Shown one piece after another: positions 35,079 to 44,016 of a stretch of DNA of 64,000 nt. Made by a program: the position numbers and the translations under genes. Within the stretch, counting starts at the first letter, position 1; every line of letters begins with the position of its first letter. The notes below the pieces were generated by a model, which searched no databases, was not told the DNA's origin, and worked only from the letters and a program-made list of their open reading frames with translations. This DNA comes from Paenibacillus catalpae (lineage in GTDB: Bacteria > Bacillota > Bacilli > Paenibacillales > Paenibacillaceae). The stretch covers positions 874,479 to 938,478 of the forward strand of contig NZ_FOMT01000002.1 in assembly GCF_900112695.1 (NCBI RefSeq), given 5' to 3'.

Positions 35079-35654
35079 ACTTGTAAAAAAACAATTTCAA
35101 GCGTAGCGGTTGCGGCAATGCTGACAGGAGGGTTTACAGCTCCGGGTCTTGCAGCAGCACCTACCGTTAAGCATGAAGTTCATGAAGCAACCAAAGAGAA
35201 TAGCAAGGAAGCACCCGCAGCCGTAGAAGCCATTGCGGAGCAGGCGTTATCAACCGTGCAGGTTATAGCTACGGGCTATACGGCAGGTTATGAATCAACA
35301 GGTAAGCGCCCTGGTCACCCGCAATACGGAATCACTTATTCGGGGGTGAAGGTCAGAAGGGGGCAAGTATCAACCGTAGCGGCTGATACGAAGCTGTTTC
35401 CGATTGGTACACTGCTTTATATTCCGGGCTATGGCTACGGCGTAGTTGCGGATACCGGGTCGGCCATCAAAGGCCACAGGCTCGACTTATACTTTGAGAC
35501 GATAAAAGATGTATATAAGCAGTGGGGAAAGCGGACCGTTGCGGTACAGGTGCTTCGCAAAGGCAACGGCAAGCTGTCTCAGACGTGGCTGAACCAGATT
35601 AATCATGCGGTTGAAGCGGGAAAACCGATCCCTCAGACGTACTTAGAATCATAA
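35061..35654 (+). CDS. Secreted 3D-domain protein
   Basis: A 197-residue protein with a Sec signal peptide (KK near residue 9-10, hydrophobic stretch to about 32, AAA before mature APTVK). The C-terminal domain (about residues 70-165) is the 3D domain: [55 protein letters not shown]. The three conserved Asp residues are those of YuiC/MltA-like peptidoglycan enzymes, so it may cut or remodel the wall. The ATG is the only start that gives a complete signal peptide; GGAGG lies eleven bases upstream. The ATG is buried in the thrS terminator stem. Confidence 0.88.
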   Translation: MVTSFFTCKKTISSVAVAAMLTGGFTAPGLAAAPTVKHEVHEATKENSKEAPAAVEAIAEQALSTVQVIATGYTAGYESTGKRPGHPQYGITYSGVKVRRGQVSTVAADTKLFPIGTLLYIPGYGYGVVADTGSAIKGHRLDLYFETIKDVYKQWGKRTVAVQVLRKGNGKLSQTWLNQINHAVEAGKPIPQTYLES

Positions 35655-35663
35655 TACGCATCT

Positions 35664-35692
35664 GAATAATAAGCCTTCACTCAGCCATACTA
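35664..35692 (+). promoter_or_regulatory. SigG-type promoter of the small spore protein gene
   Basis: GAATA and CATACTA with 17-bp spacing match the forespore SigG consensus. It supports the spore assignment of the gene 28 bp downstream. Confidence 0.78.
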
Positions 35693-35719
35693 AGGTTGGA
35701 CGGGGAGGTGAATACTACA

Positions 35720-35848
35720 ATGGCTAAAAACAAAAACAACAAAGCGCAAAACAACAACAAGTTCAACGCAGAATTCGCTGAGGAGTTCAACCAAAACAAT
35801 GCAGCTGGTAAAGCTGCAAATCAACAAACTCAAAAAGCGGAGAAGTAA
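35720..35848 (+). CDS. Small acid-soluble spore protein, gamma-type-like
   Basis: A 42-residue protein rich in Asn, Gln, Lys and Ala (MAKNKNNKAQNNN, KFNAEFAEEF, then an AGKAANQQTQKAEK tail). The EFAEEFNQNNAAGKAANQQ stretch recalls one repeat of SspE, the gamma-type spore storage protein degraded in germination. A GGGGAGGTG ribosome site, a SigG-like promoter and a terminator mark it as a complete one-gene unit. Exact family naming is by eye. Confidence 0.78.
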   Translation: MAKNKNNKAQNNNKFNAEFAEEFNQNNAAGKAANQQTQKAEK

Positions 35849-35867
35849 TAACTTTGACGAATCAACA

Positions 35868-35896
35868 AGAGGAACCGATCCCCGGTTCCTCTTTTT
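35868..35896 (+). terminator. Terminator of the spore protein gene
   Basis: GAGGAACCG and CGGTTCCTC form a 9-bp stem with a 5-base loop and a T-run. Confidence 0.9.
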
Positions 35897-36033
35897 TCCT
35901 ATTTTGAAGGAAGCACGGTTTTTTATCTTTATCAAATTTTCTAATGTTACATATTTTAAGTTTTCAAGAGCGAATCTTTATTGTATATTAGTTATGTAAG
36001 AAATAATCACGCAGTGAAGACAGGTGAGCTATC

Positions 36034-36411
36034 ATGACTGATCCAATTATCCAAACGAATCATTCTTCATCCCATCATCGTAAAGCAGCGGAAGTGCTGC
36101 CTTTTATCGATGCGTATGTGGCGAAGAAAGAGCAGGAAATCGCAGAAATCGAGCAAATGGTTGAACGATATGAGAAGCGGCGTCTGAAGGAAGAGCGGGC
36201 TTATCAGTCTATGTCCACGTTGCGTCGGTTATTGTCCGGCCGAAAGCCGGATCATCATTTGGCTGTTGAATATATTCATTTTGTTAAGAAACCAATGGAG
36301 CAAGTACGTGCTCTCCGACTGGAAATTGAGCATGCCAGATCCATTCAAGTATCGTCACCGACAGATATTGTGACCATCTCGGGAGACCTGGTTAATGAAC
36401 TATATCGATAA
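36034..36411 (+). CDS. Hypothetical protein with a charged coiled coil
   Basis: A 125-residue soluble protein that I do not recognise. Residues 20-65 (AAEVLPFIDAYVAKKEQEIA to KEERAYQSMSTL) are highly charged and helical with heptad-like spacing, so a coiled coil is likely. Residues 70-85 hold SGRKPDHHLAVEY, and the last 30 residues look like strand and turn. There is no signal or membrane segment. ATG has AGGTGAG upstream. It ends at a terminator shared with the convergent amt gene. Confidence 0.7.
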   Translation: MTDPIIQTNHSSSHHRKAAEVLPFIDAYVAKKEQEIAEIEQMVERYEKRRLKEERAYQSMSTLRRLLSGRKPDHHLAVEYIHFVKKPMEQVRALRLEIEHARSIQVSSPTDIVTISGDLVNELYR

Positions 36412-36423
36412 TTATACCCATAA

Positions 36424-36460
36424 ACAAAAGGCGTTCCCCTTCCGGAGGAACGCCTTTTGT
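36424..36460. terminator. Bidirectional terminator between the hypothetical gene and amt
   Basis: A 14-bp stem (ACAAAAGGCGTTCC and its complement) with a 9-base loop; A-run left and T-run right. Confidence 0.88.
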
Positions 36461-36468
36461 CTGTTTTA

Positions 36469-37761
36469 TTATTTTCTTGTAATGTGATCCACATCAATGA
36501 AATCATTTTCCTGGTTGTATGCAGGAACGCCATGGATACCGACATCGAGGCCAATAAGCTCTTCGTCCCTGGAAACGCGTACCGGCATGATTTTGCGAAT
36601 CAGCAGCAAGACAGCCCAGGTGACGGCAAATCCCCAAATGGCGATGACGACAAGTCCAAGCGCCTGTGCACCGAGCAGGTTCCAGCCGCCTCCGTATAAC
36701 AGACCGTAGTAGCCTTGTCCGACGCCCTCTGTAAGCTCGGGGATTGCGCAGAGACCAACAGCCAATGTGCCGATGCTGCCGCTAATGCCATGCACTGCAA
36801 AGGCTCCGACCGGATCATCGATTTGTTTGCGCTCCAGGTATTCGGTAACAAGCACCATCGCAATGCCGCAAATAGCCCCAATCCAGATGGCCGCGCCGTC
36901 GGATACAAAGGCACAGCCCGCAGTAATGCCGACAAGACCGGCTAGAGAGCCGTTGATAACCATCGGCGGGTCCGCTTTCCGGTAACGGAACATCGTAAAC
37001 AGAATACAAATCGCTCCGCCTGATGCAGCGGACAACATAGTTGTTACGGCAATGTGGCCAATTGCGGCGTTGGTTGCGCTGAGCGTACTGCCGGCATTAA
37101 AGCCGAACCAGCCAAACCAGAGTATAAAGGCGCCAACGGAAGCCAGCGGAAGATTAGATGGTGATACGATGTTCACTTTGCCGTCGGGTGAGAACTTGCC
37201 GATTCTCGGACCGATAAACAAGGTTGCAGCCAGCGCCGCAAATCCGCCAAGGGCATGGATGGCTGCCGAACCGGCAAAATCAATCATGCCAAGCTTGCCT
37301 AACCAGCCGTTTACTGCCCATACCCAGTGCCCTGACAGCGGATAGATCAGACCAGTCATGGCAATGGTCAATAAGATATAGGCCCGGAAATGAATCCGTT
37401 CCGCAACGGCTCCGGATACAATCGAGATGACGGCGATGACGAAGGCGCATTGGAACAGCCAATAGGTCTCGTGGGAAATATTCAGACTGATGTGTGATAA
37501 GTCCCCATTGAGCAGAAATCCGGATGAGCCGAACAAGCCGCCAATGTCTTTGCCGTACATGATGGCGAAGCCAAAGAAGTAAAAGACAAGTGCACCAAAA
37601 ACAATGTCGACAAAAACCTTCATAATAATGCTAACCGCATTCTTCTGCCGGACAAAACCGGCTTCAAGCAGGGCAAACCCGCCTTCCATCAGCAAGATCA
37701 TTGCTGCTGTCAAGACAACCCAGACGGTATCCAGCCCTCTCGACAGTTCTGCTACATCCAT
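36469..37761 (-). CDS. amt: Ammonium transporter
   Basis: Trimeric ammonium channel of the Amt/Rh family. The 430 residues have eleven helices. Typical segments are GGFALLEAGFVRQKN (residues 27-41), SGHWVWAVNGWLGKLGMIDFAG with the twin-His region (HALGG), FGWFGFNAGSTLSA and HGISGSIGTLAVG. The C-terminal tail after helix eleven (RDEELIGLDVGIHG) is the regulatory region that in homologues meets GlnK. AGGAG precedes the ATG. No glnK gene is adjacent. Confidence 0.96.
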   Translation of the reverse strand: MDVAELSRGLDTVWVVLTAAMILLMEGGFALLEAGFVRQKNAVSIIMKVFVDIVFGALVFYFFGFAIMYGKDIGGLFGSSGFLLNGDLSHISLNISHETYWLFQCAFVIAVISIVSGAVAERIHFRAYILLTIAMTGLIYPLSGHWVWAVNGWLGKLGMIDFAGSAAIHALGGFAALAATLFIGPRIGKFSPDGKVNIVSPSNLPLASVGAFILWFGWFGFNAGSTLSATNAAIGHIAVTTMLSAASGGAICILFTMFRYRKADPPMVINGSLAGLVGITAGCAFVSDGAAIWIGAICGIAMVLVTEYLERKQIDDPVGAFAVHGISGSIGTLAVGLCAIPELTEGVGQGYYGLLYGGGWNLLGAQALGLVVIAIWGFAVTWAVLLLIRKIMPVRVSRDEELIGLDVGIHGVPAYNQENDFIDVDHITRK

Positions 37762-37830
37762 TGATTCAACTCCTGTTGTTCATAGTCGTAATTGATGTAA
37801 GGTTTCTCTGTCTCTATGAATCCGCTCACC

Positions 37831-37860
37831 ATTATAAATAGCCAAAGTAAGTAATGTCAA
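37831..37860 (-). promoter_or_regulatory. Promoter of amt
   Basis: On the minus strand TTGACA and TATAAT with 18-bp spacing, about 70 bp before the amt start. A full GlnR/TnrA box was not found next to it. Confidence 0.8.
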
Positions 37861-38066
37861 CGTATTTGCGTGATGTTTTATGACGCATGTTAGATATTTT
37901 TTGCAGAATTAGCATTTAAAGATCGATTTTTAGAAAAACAGAATTCCTGTTCTCAGTCTCGAGACCGATGCCAAGTTCAATCGGCCGTCCCTTTATAACC
38001 CTACTTGCATTAGCTATACTAAGTAGCATAAGACATTAAGAAGTACTGGCAGGGAGTTGACTAAAA
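37861..38066. other. amt-liaF divergent spacer
   Basis: Together with the amt promoter this is a 305-bp space without a gene. It holds a perfect palindrome GTCTCGAGAC (37956-37965) and a weak plus-strand promoter (TTTATA, 17 bp, TATACT at 37992-38020). The palindrome is a candidate LiaR site for autoregulation of liaFSR, by position only. Confidence 0.45.
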
Positions 38067-39188
38067 TTGAATGGAAGCTTTCTAAACCGGCTGTTATCGG
38101 GTCTTGTCATCATTGCCGTTGGCGTATTCTTTCTGTTAAAACAACTGGGCATGATTGATTACGACATTAGTATTGGCGAGATTATCTCCAATTATTGGCC
38201 AGTCGTGCTGCTCTGGATTGGTCTGCATGGACTGCTTGCCGGCCGTCACGGTCACGGCTCCGGCTGGTGGGCGGGGATGATGATTTTACTCGGGTTTATA
38301 TTTCTGGGTCATAATCTGGAGTGGTTCTCCTGGTCGTTTAGCGACATCGTTTCATATGCTTGGCCAATCATTATCATACTGGTAGGCATTAACTTCTTGC
38401 GCCGTCCGCGGCACCGTCACCAGGAGCCTCCTCAATATGATGATGAATGGAAGTCATATAACGCATATACCGATTATAAAGGTGACATACCTGCTGCGCC
38501 TCCGCTTCACCCGGATCCAACCAAGGCCGGTGAGGAAGATGCGAATCGAACAGATGCCGGCAACCCAAACCCGGGAGATGCCAAAGCCTTCACGGATCAT
38601 AAGGTTGGCGGGGACCCCGAGCCTGATTTAAGAAGGGGTCCTTATCATCACGGGAGACCGCATCAAAACTTCAAGCGTGAATTGCGTCAGCAAATCAATG
38701 AGCAGAAGCGGCATATCCGGGAGCACAAGCATCAGGTGAGAGAGCATATCCGCGAGCAGCACCAGCGCTCCAAGCATGGATCTTTTGAATATTGGAACCA
38801 TGATCCAAATGCACAGTCGAGATCGGGATTTATCGGAGATATTCATATTGGCCAGGATTATTGGGAGCTGAAGCCGCTGAATATATCCCATTTTATCGGT
38901 GATACGATTGTTGATTTGACGAAAGCACAAATTCCGTTTGGCGAGACGAAGATCTGTATCTCTTCTTTTATAGGCGATGTAAAGGTGTATGTACCTAACG
39001 ACTATGAAGTAGGCGTACAGGTTATATCGAGTGCTTTTGTAGGCGATGTGAAGATTCTGGGTCAGAAGGAAGGCGGAATGTTCAAGAGCATTAACATTCA
39101 TTCGCCTTACTATGAAGAGACGGACAAAAAAATCAAACTCGTCGTTAGCACGTTCGTCGGCGATGTTCGCGTTACGAAGGTGGGATAG
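38067..39188 (+). CDS. liaF: LiaF-like cell-wall stress regulator protein
   Basis: Membrane inhibitor of the LiaRS two-component system. The 373 residues start with four short helices (residues 6-110, with LSGLVIIAVGVFFLLKQLG and SNYWPVVLLWIGL), then a charged, His/Arg-rich linker of about 110 residues, and a C-terminal beta-rich domain with repeats of SxFIGDxxxxL (SFIGDVKVYVP, AFVGDVKILGQ, TFVGDVRV). The linker is longer than in Bacillus LiaF. The start is TTG at 38067 with GGAG ten bases upstream; a nearby ATG is out of frame. liaS follows after 6 bp. Confidence 0.9.
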   Translation: MNGSFLNRLLSGLVIIAVGVFFLLKQLGMIDYDISIGEIISNYWPVVLLWIGLHGLLAGRHGHGSGWWAGMMILLGFIFLGHNLEWFSWSFSDIVSYAWPIIIILVGINFLRRPRHRHQEPPQYDDEWKSYNAYTDYKGDIPAAPPLHPDPTKAGEEDANRTDAGNPNPGDAKAFTDHKVGGDPEPDLRRGPYHHGRPHQNFKRELRQQINEQKRHIREHKHQVREHIREQHQRSKHGSFEYWNHDPNAQSRSGFIGDIHIGQDYWELKPLNISHFIGDTIVDLTKAQIPFGETKICISSFIGDVKVYVPNDYEVGVQVISSAFVGDVKILGQKEGGMFKSINIHSPYYEETDKKIKLVVSTFVGDVRVTKVG

Positions 39189-39194
39189 ACGTTT

Positions 39195-40235
39195 ATGATC
39201 GTTCGATTGTTCCGCGGCGGCAAATGGCGGCTGCTCACCATGTTTGTTGCCTCCTCGGTAACGGCACTGGTGCTTGCTATTGCGGTATGGACTGGATTAG
39301 CAGATGGGGACAGAGTTCAGACGGAAGTGCGCTACGGCGCAGCCTCCGTCTTTCTGCTTGTTAGTGCAGGGTTTGGGTATTGGACGGGCCAGCATATTCA
39401 GAGGCGGATTGACACGCTGCAGCTGGCGCTGAAACAGGCGGTCAACGGGAACTTCGAAGTCCGGATTACGGAATCCGGCGATTTCTCCTTCTCCGAGCTG
39501 TACCACGAATTCAATGAGCTTGCCGAACTGATGCAGGAGAGGATGAAGCGGCTCCAGATGACCGGGGAAGAACAGGTCATGTCACAAGCTGCTTCTAATG
39601 AAGCGGCCGTTCAAGAGGAACGGAAAAGGTTAGCAAGAGACCTCCACGATACGGTCAGCCAGCAGCTGTTTGCCATGCATATGTGCGCCTCTTCGCTTCC
39701 GAAGCTTCAAGAAATTGATCAGGAGCGCGCCGCTTCCGTGTTGGATCAGCTTATTCAGATGTCAACGCTAGCGCAAAAACAGATGAGGATATTTATCGCG
39801 CAGCTTCGTCCGATGGAGCTGGAGGGGCGTACGCTGCTCGAGGCGCTAGACAAATGGTTTCCGGATTATTGCCGTCAGAATGGGCTGCAAGGCGTATTTG
39901 ACTGGCGGCTGACTGAACCGCTCACCGAGGCGAAGGAGCATCAGCTGTTCCTTATTGTCCAGGAGGCAATGGCCAATGTAGTGAAGCATTCCGGTGCGCA
40001 AAGCTGTTCATTAAGCTTGACGGAGAATGAACGGCAGGTTGTGCTTATTCTTCAGGATGACGGAACGGGCTTTCGGGCAGATCAGGTAAGACGCGGTTCT
40101 TACGGATTATCCACGATGCAGGAGCGGGCCCAGCAGCTGGGCGGTCAGGCTGAAATTATTAGCAAGCCGGGCAGCGGCACAAGAGTGAAGGTTACCATAC
40201 CGAAAATATGGAGGGGCAACGATGAGCGGGACTAA
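39195..40235 (+). CDS. liaS: Sensor histidine kinase LiaS
   Basis: Senses cell-envelope stress and phosphorylates LiaR. The 346 residues have two N-terminal membrane helices (about 12-34 and 49-66) with a very short outer loop, a HAMP-like linker, the HisKA_3 dimerisation helix with the phospho-acceptor His151 (RLARDLHDTVSQQ) and an ATPase domain (QEAMANVVKHSGAQ, DDGTGFRADQVRRGSYGLSTMQERA). The short outer loop marks it as an intramembrane-sensing kinase. liaR overlaps its 3' end by 14 bp. Confidence 0.95.
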   Translation: MIVRLFRGGKWRLLTMFVASSVTALVLAIAVWTGLADGDRVQTEVRYGAASVFLLVSAGFGYWTGQHIQRRIDTLQLALKQAVNGNFEVRITESGDFSFSELYHEFNELAELMQERMKRLQMTGEEQVMSQAASNEAAVQEERKRLARDLHDTVSQQLFAMHMCASSLPKLQEIDQERAASVLDQLIQMSTLAQKQMRIFIAQLRPMELEGRTLLEALDKWFPDYCRQNGLQGVFDWRLTEPLTEAKEHQLFLIVQEAMANVVKHSGAQSCSLSLTENERQVVLILQDDGTGFRADQVRRGSYGLSTMQERAQQLGGQAEIISKPGSGTRVKVTIPKIWRGNDERD

Positions 40236-40887
40236 TACGTTAAAAGTTATGATTGTTGATGACCATGATATGGTGAGAACAGGCTTGCGCACGTATTTGA
40301 TGCTGGAGCCGAAGTTTGAGGTTGTAGCTGAAGCAAGCAGCGGTCAGGCTGCTATTTCGCTCCTGGAGGCGGGCATTGCCTCCGGCATACCGGATGTAAT
40401 TCTGATGGACCTGATGATGCCGGGGATGGATGGCATTGAGACAACCCGGCAAATGATCGCCAAATATCCGAACCTGAAGATCATCATGCTTACCAGCTTC
40501 CTTGAAGATGACAAAGTTTACGGGGCAATTGAAGCGGGAGCGGTAAGTTATGTCCTCAAGACGGTTTCGGCGGAGGAGCTTATTTATGCGCTGCATGGTG
40601 CAGTGAAAGGGATGCCGGTCATGACGGCGGATGTTTCCCAGGCTCTGACGAGAGGCTTGCGCCAGCGTACGGCCCAATCGGGTGACGAGGAGCTGACGGA
40701 ACGGGAGAAGGAAGTGCTTCTGCTCATCGCGGAAGGCCGCTCCAATAAGGAAATCGGCGAAGAGCTTCATATTAGCGTAAAAACAGTCAAAACCCATGTC
40801 AGCAACCTCCTGATGAAATGCGAGTTGGAGGACCGGACGCAGCTTGCGGTTCTGGCCCATCGCAAAGGCTGGGTAAAAAACACATAA
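40222..40887 (+). CDS. liaR: Response regulator LiaR
   Basis: NarL/FixJ-type response regulator, partner of LiaS. The 221 residues have a receiver domain with phospho-acceptor Asp63 (VILMDLMMPGMDG) and a C-terminal LuxR-type helix-turn-helix (ELTEREKEVLLLIAEGRSNKEIGEEL). GGAGGGGC lies before the ATG within liaS. Together liaF-liaS-liaR form a complete envelope-stress operon. The usual target operon liaIH is not present here. Confidence 0.95.
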   Translation: MSGTNTLKVMIVDDHDMVRTGLRTYLMLEPKFEVVAEASSGQAAISLLEAGIASGIPDVILMDLMMPGMDGIETTRQMIAKYPNLKIIMLTSFLEDDKVYGAIEAGAVSYVLKTVSAEELIYALHGAVKGMPVMTADVSQALTRGLRQRTAQSGDEELTEREKEVLLLIAEGRSNKEIGEELHISVKTVKTHVSNLLMKCELEDRTQLAVLAHRKGWVKNT

Positions 40888-40961
40888 ATAACGGGATGGC
40901 GGGACATATTATCCTTTAGCGGTTAATCAAGCAAGAGATGCCAAAGGAGAGCTGAACTGTC

Positions 40962-41375
40962 ATGATTCCACTTTCATCATCACTGGAAGCCCGTCAGCAA
41001 GCATTTACTGATTCCAGGGACTGGCTTGAGCAGCATCAATTCTCGCTCGGGGGCAACTGGGATTATACGAACGGGTCCTTCGACCGGGCATTAGATCAGG
41101 AGAATAAGGTATGGCTTCGCCTGCCCTTTCAAGTAACTAACGGCAGTGTCGTAGACGTAACGGCAGATACAAATGCCATCATTACGTTAGGAACTCCCTA
41201 TGTTCTGAGGCATGAATATCAGGAAGGCAATGATCCTGAAGCAAGCGCCCGCGTCGTTGGGGCATTGTTTGATCAATTTCAGTCCCCTTCCAATCCGGAT
41301 GCCCATGTCGATGCGAAATGGATTGATAAGGCGAAGGAAGTACTGAGAGAAGTTGAAAAGCTGTTTCCACAATAA
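40962..41375 (+). CDS. yugN: YugN-like family protein
   Basis: A 137-residue soluble protein. MIPLSSSLEARQQAFTD, GGNWDYTNGSFDRALD and VWLRLPFQVTNG match the YugN family (Bacillota), whose role is unknown. AAAGGAGAG lies eleven bases before the ATG. It has its own terminator and lies between liaR and htrA. Confidence 0.85.
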   Translation: MIPLSSSLEARQQAFTDSRDWLEQHQFSLGGNWDYTNGSFDRALDQENKVWLRLPFQVTNGSVVDVTADTNAIITLGTPYVLRHEYQEGNDPEASARVVGALFDQFQSPSNPDAHVDAKWIDKAKEVLREVEKLFPQ

Positions 41376-41447
41376 AATACGGCACGCCAAGCTCTCTATC
41401 GTGGAATGGAGAGTTTGGTAGAGTGACAGGCAAAAGTGCATAGAAAT

Positions 41448-41469
41448 AACGTCGTTAGACGTTTTTTTT
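41448..41469 (+). terminator. Terminator of yugN
   Basis: AACGTC and GACGTT with a GTTA loop and six further T bases. A weaker hairpin without a T-run (CCAAGCTCTC/GAGAGTTTGG) lies at 41392-41419. Confidence 0.75.
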
Positions 41470-41476
41470 ATGTTCG

Positions 41477-41511
41477 TTTTAATTCATTTTAAGTTTGTTT
41501 TAAGGTAGAAT
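41477..41511 (+). promoter_or_regulatory. htrA promoter with three TTTTAA direct repeats
   Basis: TTTTAA occurs at 41477, 41487 and 41498 (10- and 11-bp steps), followed by a -10-like TAGAAT at 41506-41511. Hexamer repeats at one helical turn in place of a -35 box are the usual binding layout of OmpR-type activators, and such a regulator is encoded just after htrA. Confidence 0.55.
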
Positions 41512-41597
41512 GTGCATGATAGGTATACAGGAATTGAGAGCGCCGACAATTACAAGATTCGGCTGCTTTATTGGAATAGATCAAGGAGGAGACGGAA

Positions 41598-43235
41598 ATG
41601 GACGATCAGAACAAAAAATACGACGATTTCTTTCAGAATCGTGCGAACGGTGAAGACAACAATCCGCGTGAAGACGAGAATACAACAGCATCAGCTGAAG
41701 GATCGGAAGCTCCGGGTAAAACTTCCTATTATTATTCATACGGACCATTCAAATCTTCCGCACCGGATGATAATGGAGCTTCCGTGCCGTCCCGGTCTAA
41801 CCCGCAGGAATACTATGCAGCGGCATCTGACGGCAGCGAGCCTGAGCCGGACCAGCAGCAGTCGAGAGTGGAAGTAACGCCGCCTGCGCCGTTACGTCCT
41901 TTTACTTATAATCAGCAGTCTGCTAAAAGCGGCTGGCAAACACGTGAACCGCGTAAGAAGAGTCCGATAAAAGGAATGTTCGTCTCCTTCTTGGCCGGTG
42001 TAGTTGTGGTTGGCGGCCTGATGGGCGGATTAATGTACGCCTCGGATACGAATAACTGGTTCACCAGCAATTCGGTATTCTCCTCGAAGCAGGCGGAGAA
42101 CGGCTCGGGTGCAAGTTCAGGAACAACGGCAGAAAGTTCTACAGCTGGCAACGGCGGAGCATCGGTAGCAGCAGCAAGACCGGATAATATTGCGAAGCTG
42201 TTCGAGACGGCAAGTCCGGCAGTTGTTAAGATCGAGACTTATGTGAAGCCGGCTGCGCGCGGCGGCAGCGGAAGCGGCAGTATTTTGGACGATCCGTTCT
42301 TCCGCCAGTTCTTTGGTGAGGAAGCACCGGATGCTAACCAGCAGCAAGAGAATAATGGCGATGACAGCAACATGCAAGCGTCGGGAATTGGTACGGGCTT
42401 CTTCTTCGAATCGGATGGTTATATCCTGACGAACCAGCACGTGGTTGCAGATTCCGATAAGATCGAAGTAACGGTTCAAGGCTATGATAAGCCGTTTAAG
42501 GCCGAGCTTCTTGGCTCCAGCTTTGATCTTGACCTTGCGGTATTGAAAGTGACGGGCGATAAAGCATTCCCAACACTGCCGCTTGGCAGCTCGGATAAAA
42601 TTAATATCGGTGACTGGGTTGTAGCCATTGGCAACCCATATGGCTTTGACCATACCGTAACCGTTGGCGTATTGAGTGCAAAAGAACGTCCGATTGATAT
42701 TCAGGATACAGACGGCACCCGCGAGTACAAACATTTGCTCCAAACGGATGCTTCCATTAATCCGGGTAACTCCGGCGGTCCGCTTCTGAACGTAAACGGT
42801 GAGGTTGTCGGTATTAATACAGCAGTCAGCTCGCAAGCACAAGGTATCGGCTTCGCGATTCCTACAAGTACGATTCAGGAAGTTCTGGATACGCTTAAAA
42901 ACAATAAGGAAGTTCCTAAAGAGCCGGTTCCATTCATCGGTGCTGAGCTTGGCGATGTAACGGATGCGATTGCGAAGCAGCTGGGCATGGATAAAGTCCA
43001 AGGCTCGATCGTCAGCAACGTGTATTACAACTCTCCGGCATACATTGCCGATCTGAAACAATTTGACGTGATCCTTGGCATCGATGGCAAAACGTATTCG
43101 AATACGCAAGCGCTCATCGCCGAGATCCAGAAACGTAAAGTAGGCGATAAAGCCGTACTGAACATTGTCCGCAGAGGCGAAAAGATGGATTTGCAGGTGG
43201 AGATCGGCGACAAAAACAAATTTAACGCCGAGTAA
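41598..43235 (+). CDS. htrA: HtrA-type serine protease (DegP/S1C family)
   Basis: Membrane-anchored quality-control protease acting outside the cell membrane. The 545 residues comprise a disordered cytoplasmic tail of about 120 residues rich in Gln, Ser and Pro, one membrane helix (about 127-147), a linker, the trypsin-like domain with His281 (LTNQHVV), Asp312 (LDLAVLKV) and Ser392 (NPGNSGGPLL), and a C-terminal PDZ domain from about 440. The long acidic tail is typical of Bacillota HtrA proteins. GGAGG lies eight bases before the ATG. A two-component pair follows its terminator, as in cssRS-htrB of Bacillus. Confidence 0.96.
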   Translation: MDDQNKKYDDFFQNRANGEDNNPREDENTTASAEGSEAPGKTSYYYSYGPFKSSAPDDNGASVPSRSNPQEYYAAASDGSEPEPDQQQSRVEVTPPAPLRPFTYNQQSAKSGWQTREPRKKSPIKGMFVSFLAGVVVVGGLMGGLMYASDTNNWFTSNSVFSSKQAENGSGASSGTTAESSTAGNGGASVAAARPDNIAKLFETASPAVVKIETYVKPAARGGSGSGSILDDPFFRQFFGEEAPDANQQQENNGDDSNMQASGIGTGFFFESDGYILTNQHVVADSDKIEVTVQGYDKPFKAELLGSSFDLDLAVLKVTGDKAFPTLPLGSSDKINIGDWVVAIGNPYGFDHTVTVGVLSAKERPIDIQDTDGTREYKHLLQTDASINPGNSGGPLLNVNGEVVGINTAVSSQAQGIGFAIPTSTIQEVLDTLKNNKEVPKEPVPFIGAELGDVTDAIAKQLGMDKVQGSIVSNVYYNSPAYIADLKQFDVILGIDGKTYSNTQALIAEIQKRKVGDKAVLNIVRRGEKMDLQVEIGDKNKFNAE

Positions 43236-43244
43236 GTCATAACG

Positions 43245-43281
43245 GAAGCGCAGAGTAAGAAAGACTCTGCGCTTCTTTTAT
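43245..43281 (+). terminator. Terminator of htrA
   Basis: GAAGCGCAGAGT and its complement form a 12-bp stem with a 7-base loop and a short T-run; partial read-through into the regulator genes is possible. Confidence 0.8.
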
Positions 43282-43316
43282 AGAAGAGCAGAGAAGTTAT
43301 TCAGGGGGAGAATGAA

Positions 43317-44009
43317 ATGAGACAGCATATTATGGTTGTAGATGACGATGACAAAATTACCTCTTTACTTAGAAGAAGCCTTGCGTTTGAAGGTTATGAA
43401 GTAACAACGGCAAGCAATGGTATGGAAGGACTAAAGCTGCTCTTAACGGCGGATCCGGACATGCTTATTCTTGATGTCATGATGCCGCAAGTGGATGGTT
43501 GGGAAGTGTGCCGCCGTGTTCGGGAAGGCGGAAGCACAGTCCCTATTCTTATGCTGACGGCAAAGGATGATATTTCGGACCGGGTAAAGGGGCTTGATGC
43601 CGGAGCGGACGATTATTTGATTAAACCGTTTGCGCTGGAGGAGCTTCTGGCAAGGGTCCGTGCTTTGCTGCGCCGTAAATCAGACAAAATGGATGATTCG
43701 AGCAGCAACAAAATCGTTTTTGACGATTTGGCACTGGATCTGGATTCCCGTGAAGCCATTCGTTCCGGAAGGCGGATTGAATTAACGGCGAAGGAATATG
43801 ATCTGCTGCTCTTATTTATGCAAAATCCGCGCCGGGTACTAACCAGAGACGCAATCATGGAAAAGATTTGGGGATATGATTTCAGCGGCGAGTCGAACGT
43901 GCTCGAGGTTTACATTGCCATGCTCCGTCAGAAGCTGGAGGAGGGCGGGGCCAAACGCATTATCCAAACCGTGCGCGGAACCGGCTATGTACTGCGGGGA
44001 GAGGGTTGA
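43317..44009 (+). CDS. OmpR-family response regulator
   Basis: A 230-residue regulator. Receiver domain with acidic pocket VDDDDK (residues 8-13), phospho-acceptor Asp53 (LILDVMMPQVDGW) and Lys in LIKPFALEEL; DNA-binding winged helix from about residue 135 (ELTAKEYDLLLLFMQNPRRVLTRD, IIQTVRGTGYVLRGEG). GGGGGAG precedes the ATG. The kinase gene follows after 7 bp. Its place after htrA suggests that it controls htrA in response to misfolded or wall stress, like CssR or MprA, but the name is not fixed by sequence. Confidence 0.92.
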   Translation: MRQHIMVVDDDDKITSLLRRSLAFEGYEVTTASNGMEGLKLLLTADPDMLILDVMMPQVDGWEVCRRVREGGSTVPILMLTAKDDISDRVKGLDAGADDYLIKPFALEELLARVRALLRRKSDKMDDSSSNKIVFDDLALDLDSREAIRSGRRIELTAKEYDLLLLFMQNPRRVLTRDAIMEKIWGYDFSGESNVLEVYIAMLRQKLEEGGAKRIIQTVRGTGYVLRGEG

Positions 44010-44016
44010 TTAGCAG

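Noticed and set aside
37780..37930. GlnR/TnrA box for amt
   Set aside because: TGTCA and TGTTA half-sites are present but no full TGTNA-N7-TNACA match was found, so no box is called.
38071..38073. ATG as the liaF start
   Set aside because: It is out of frame with the LiaF reading frame; the in-frame TTG four bases upstream gives the full first helix.
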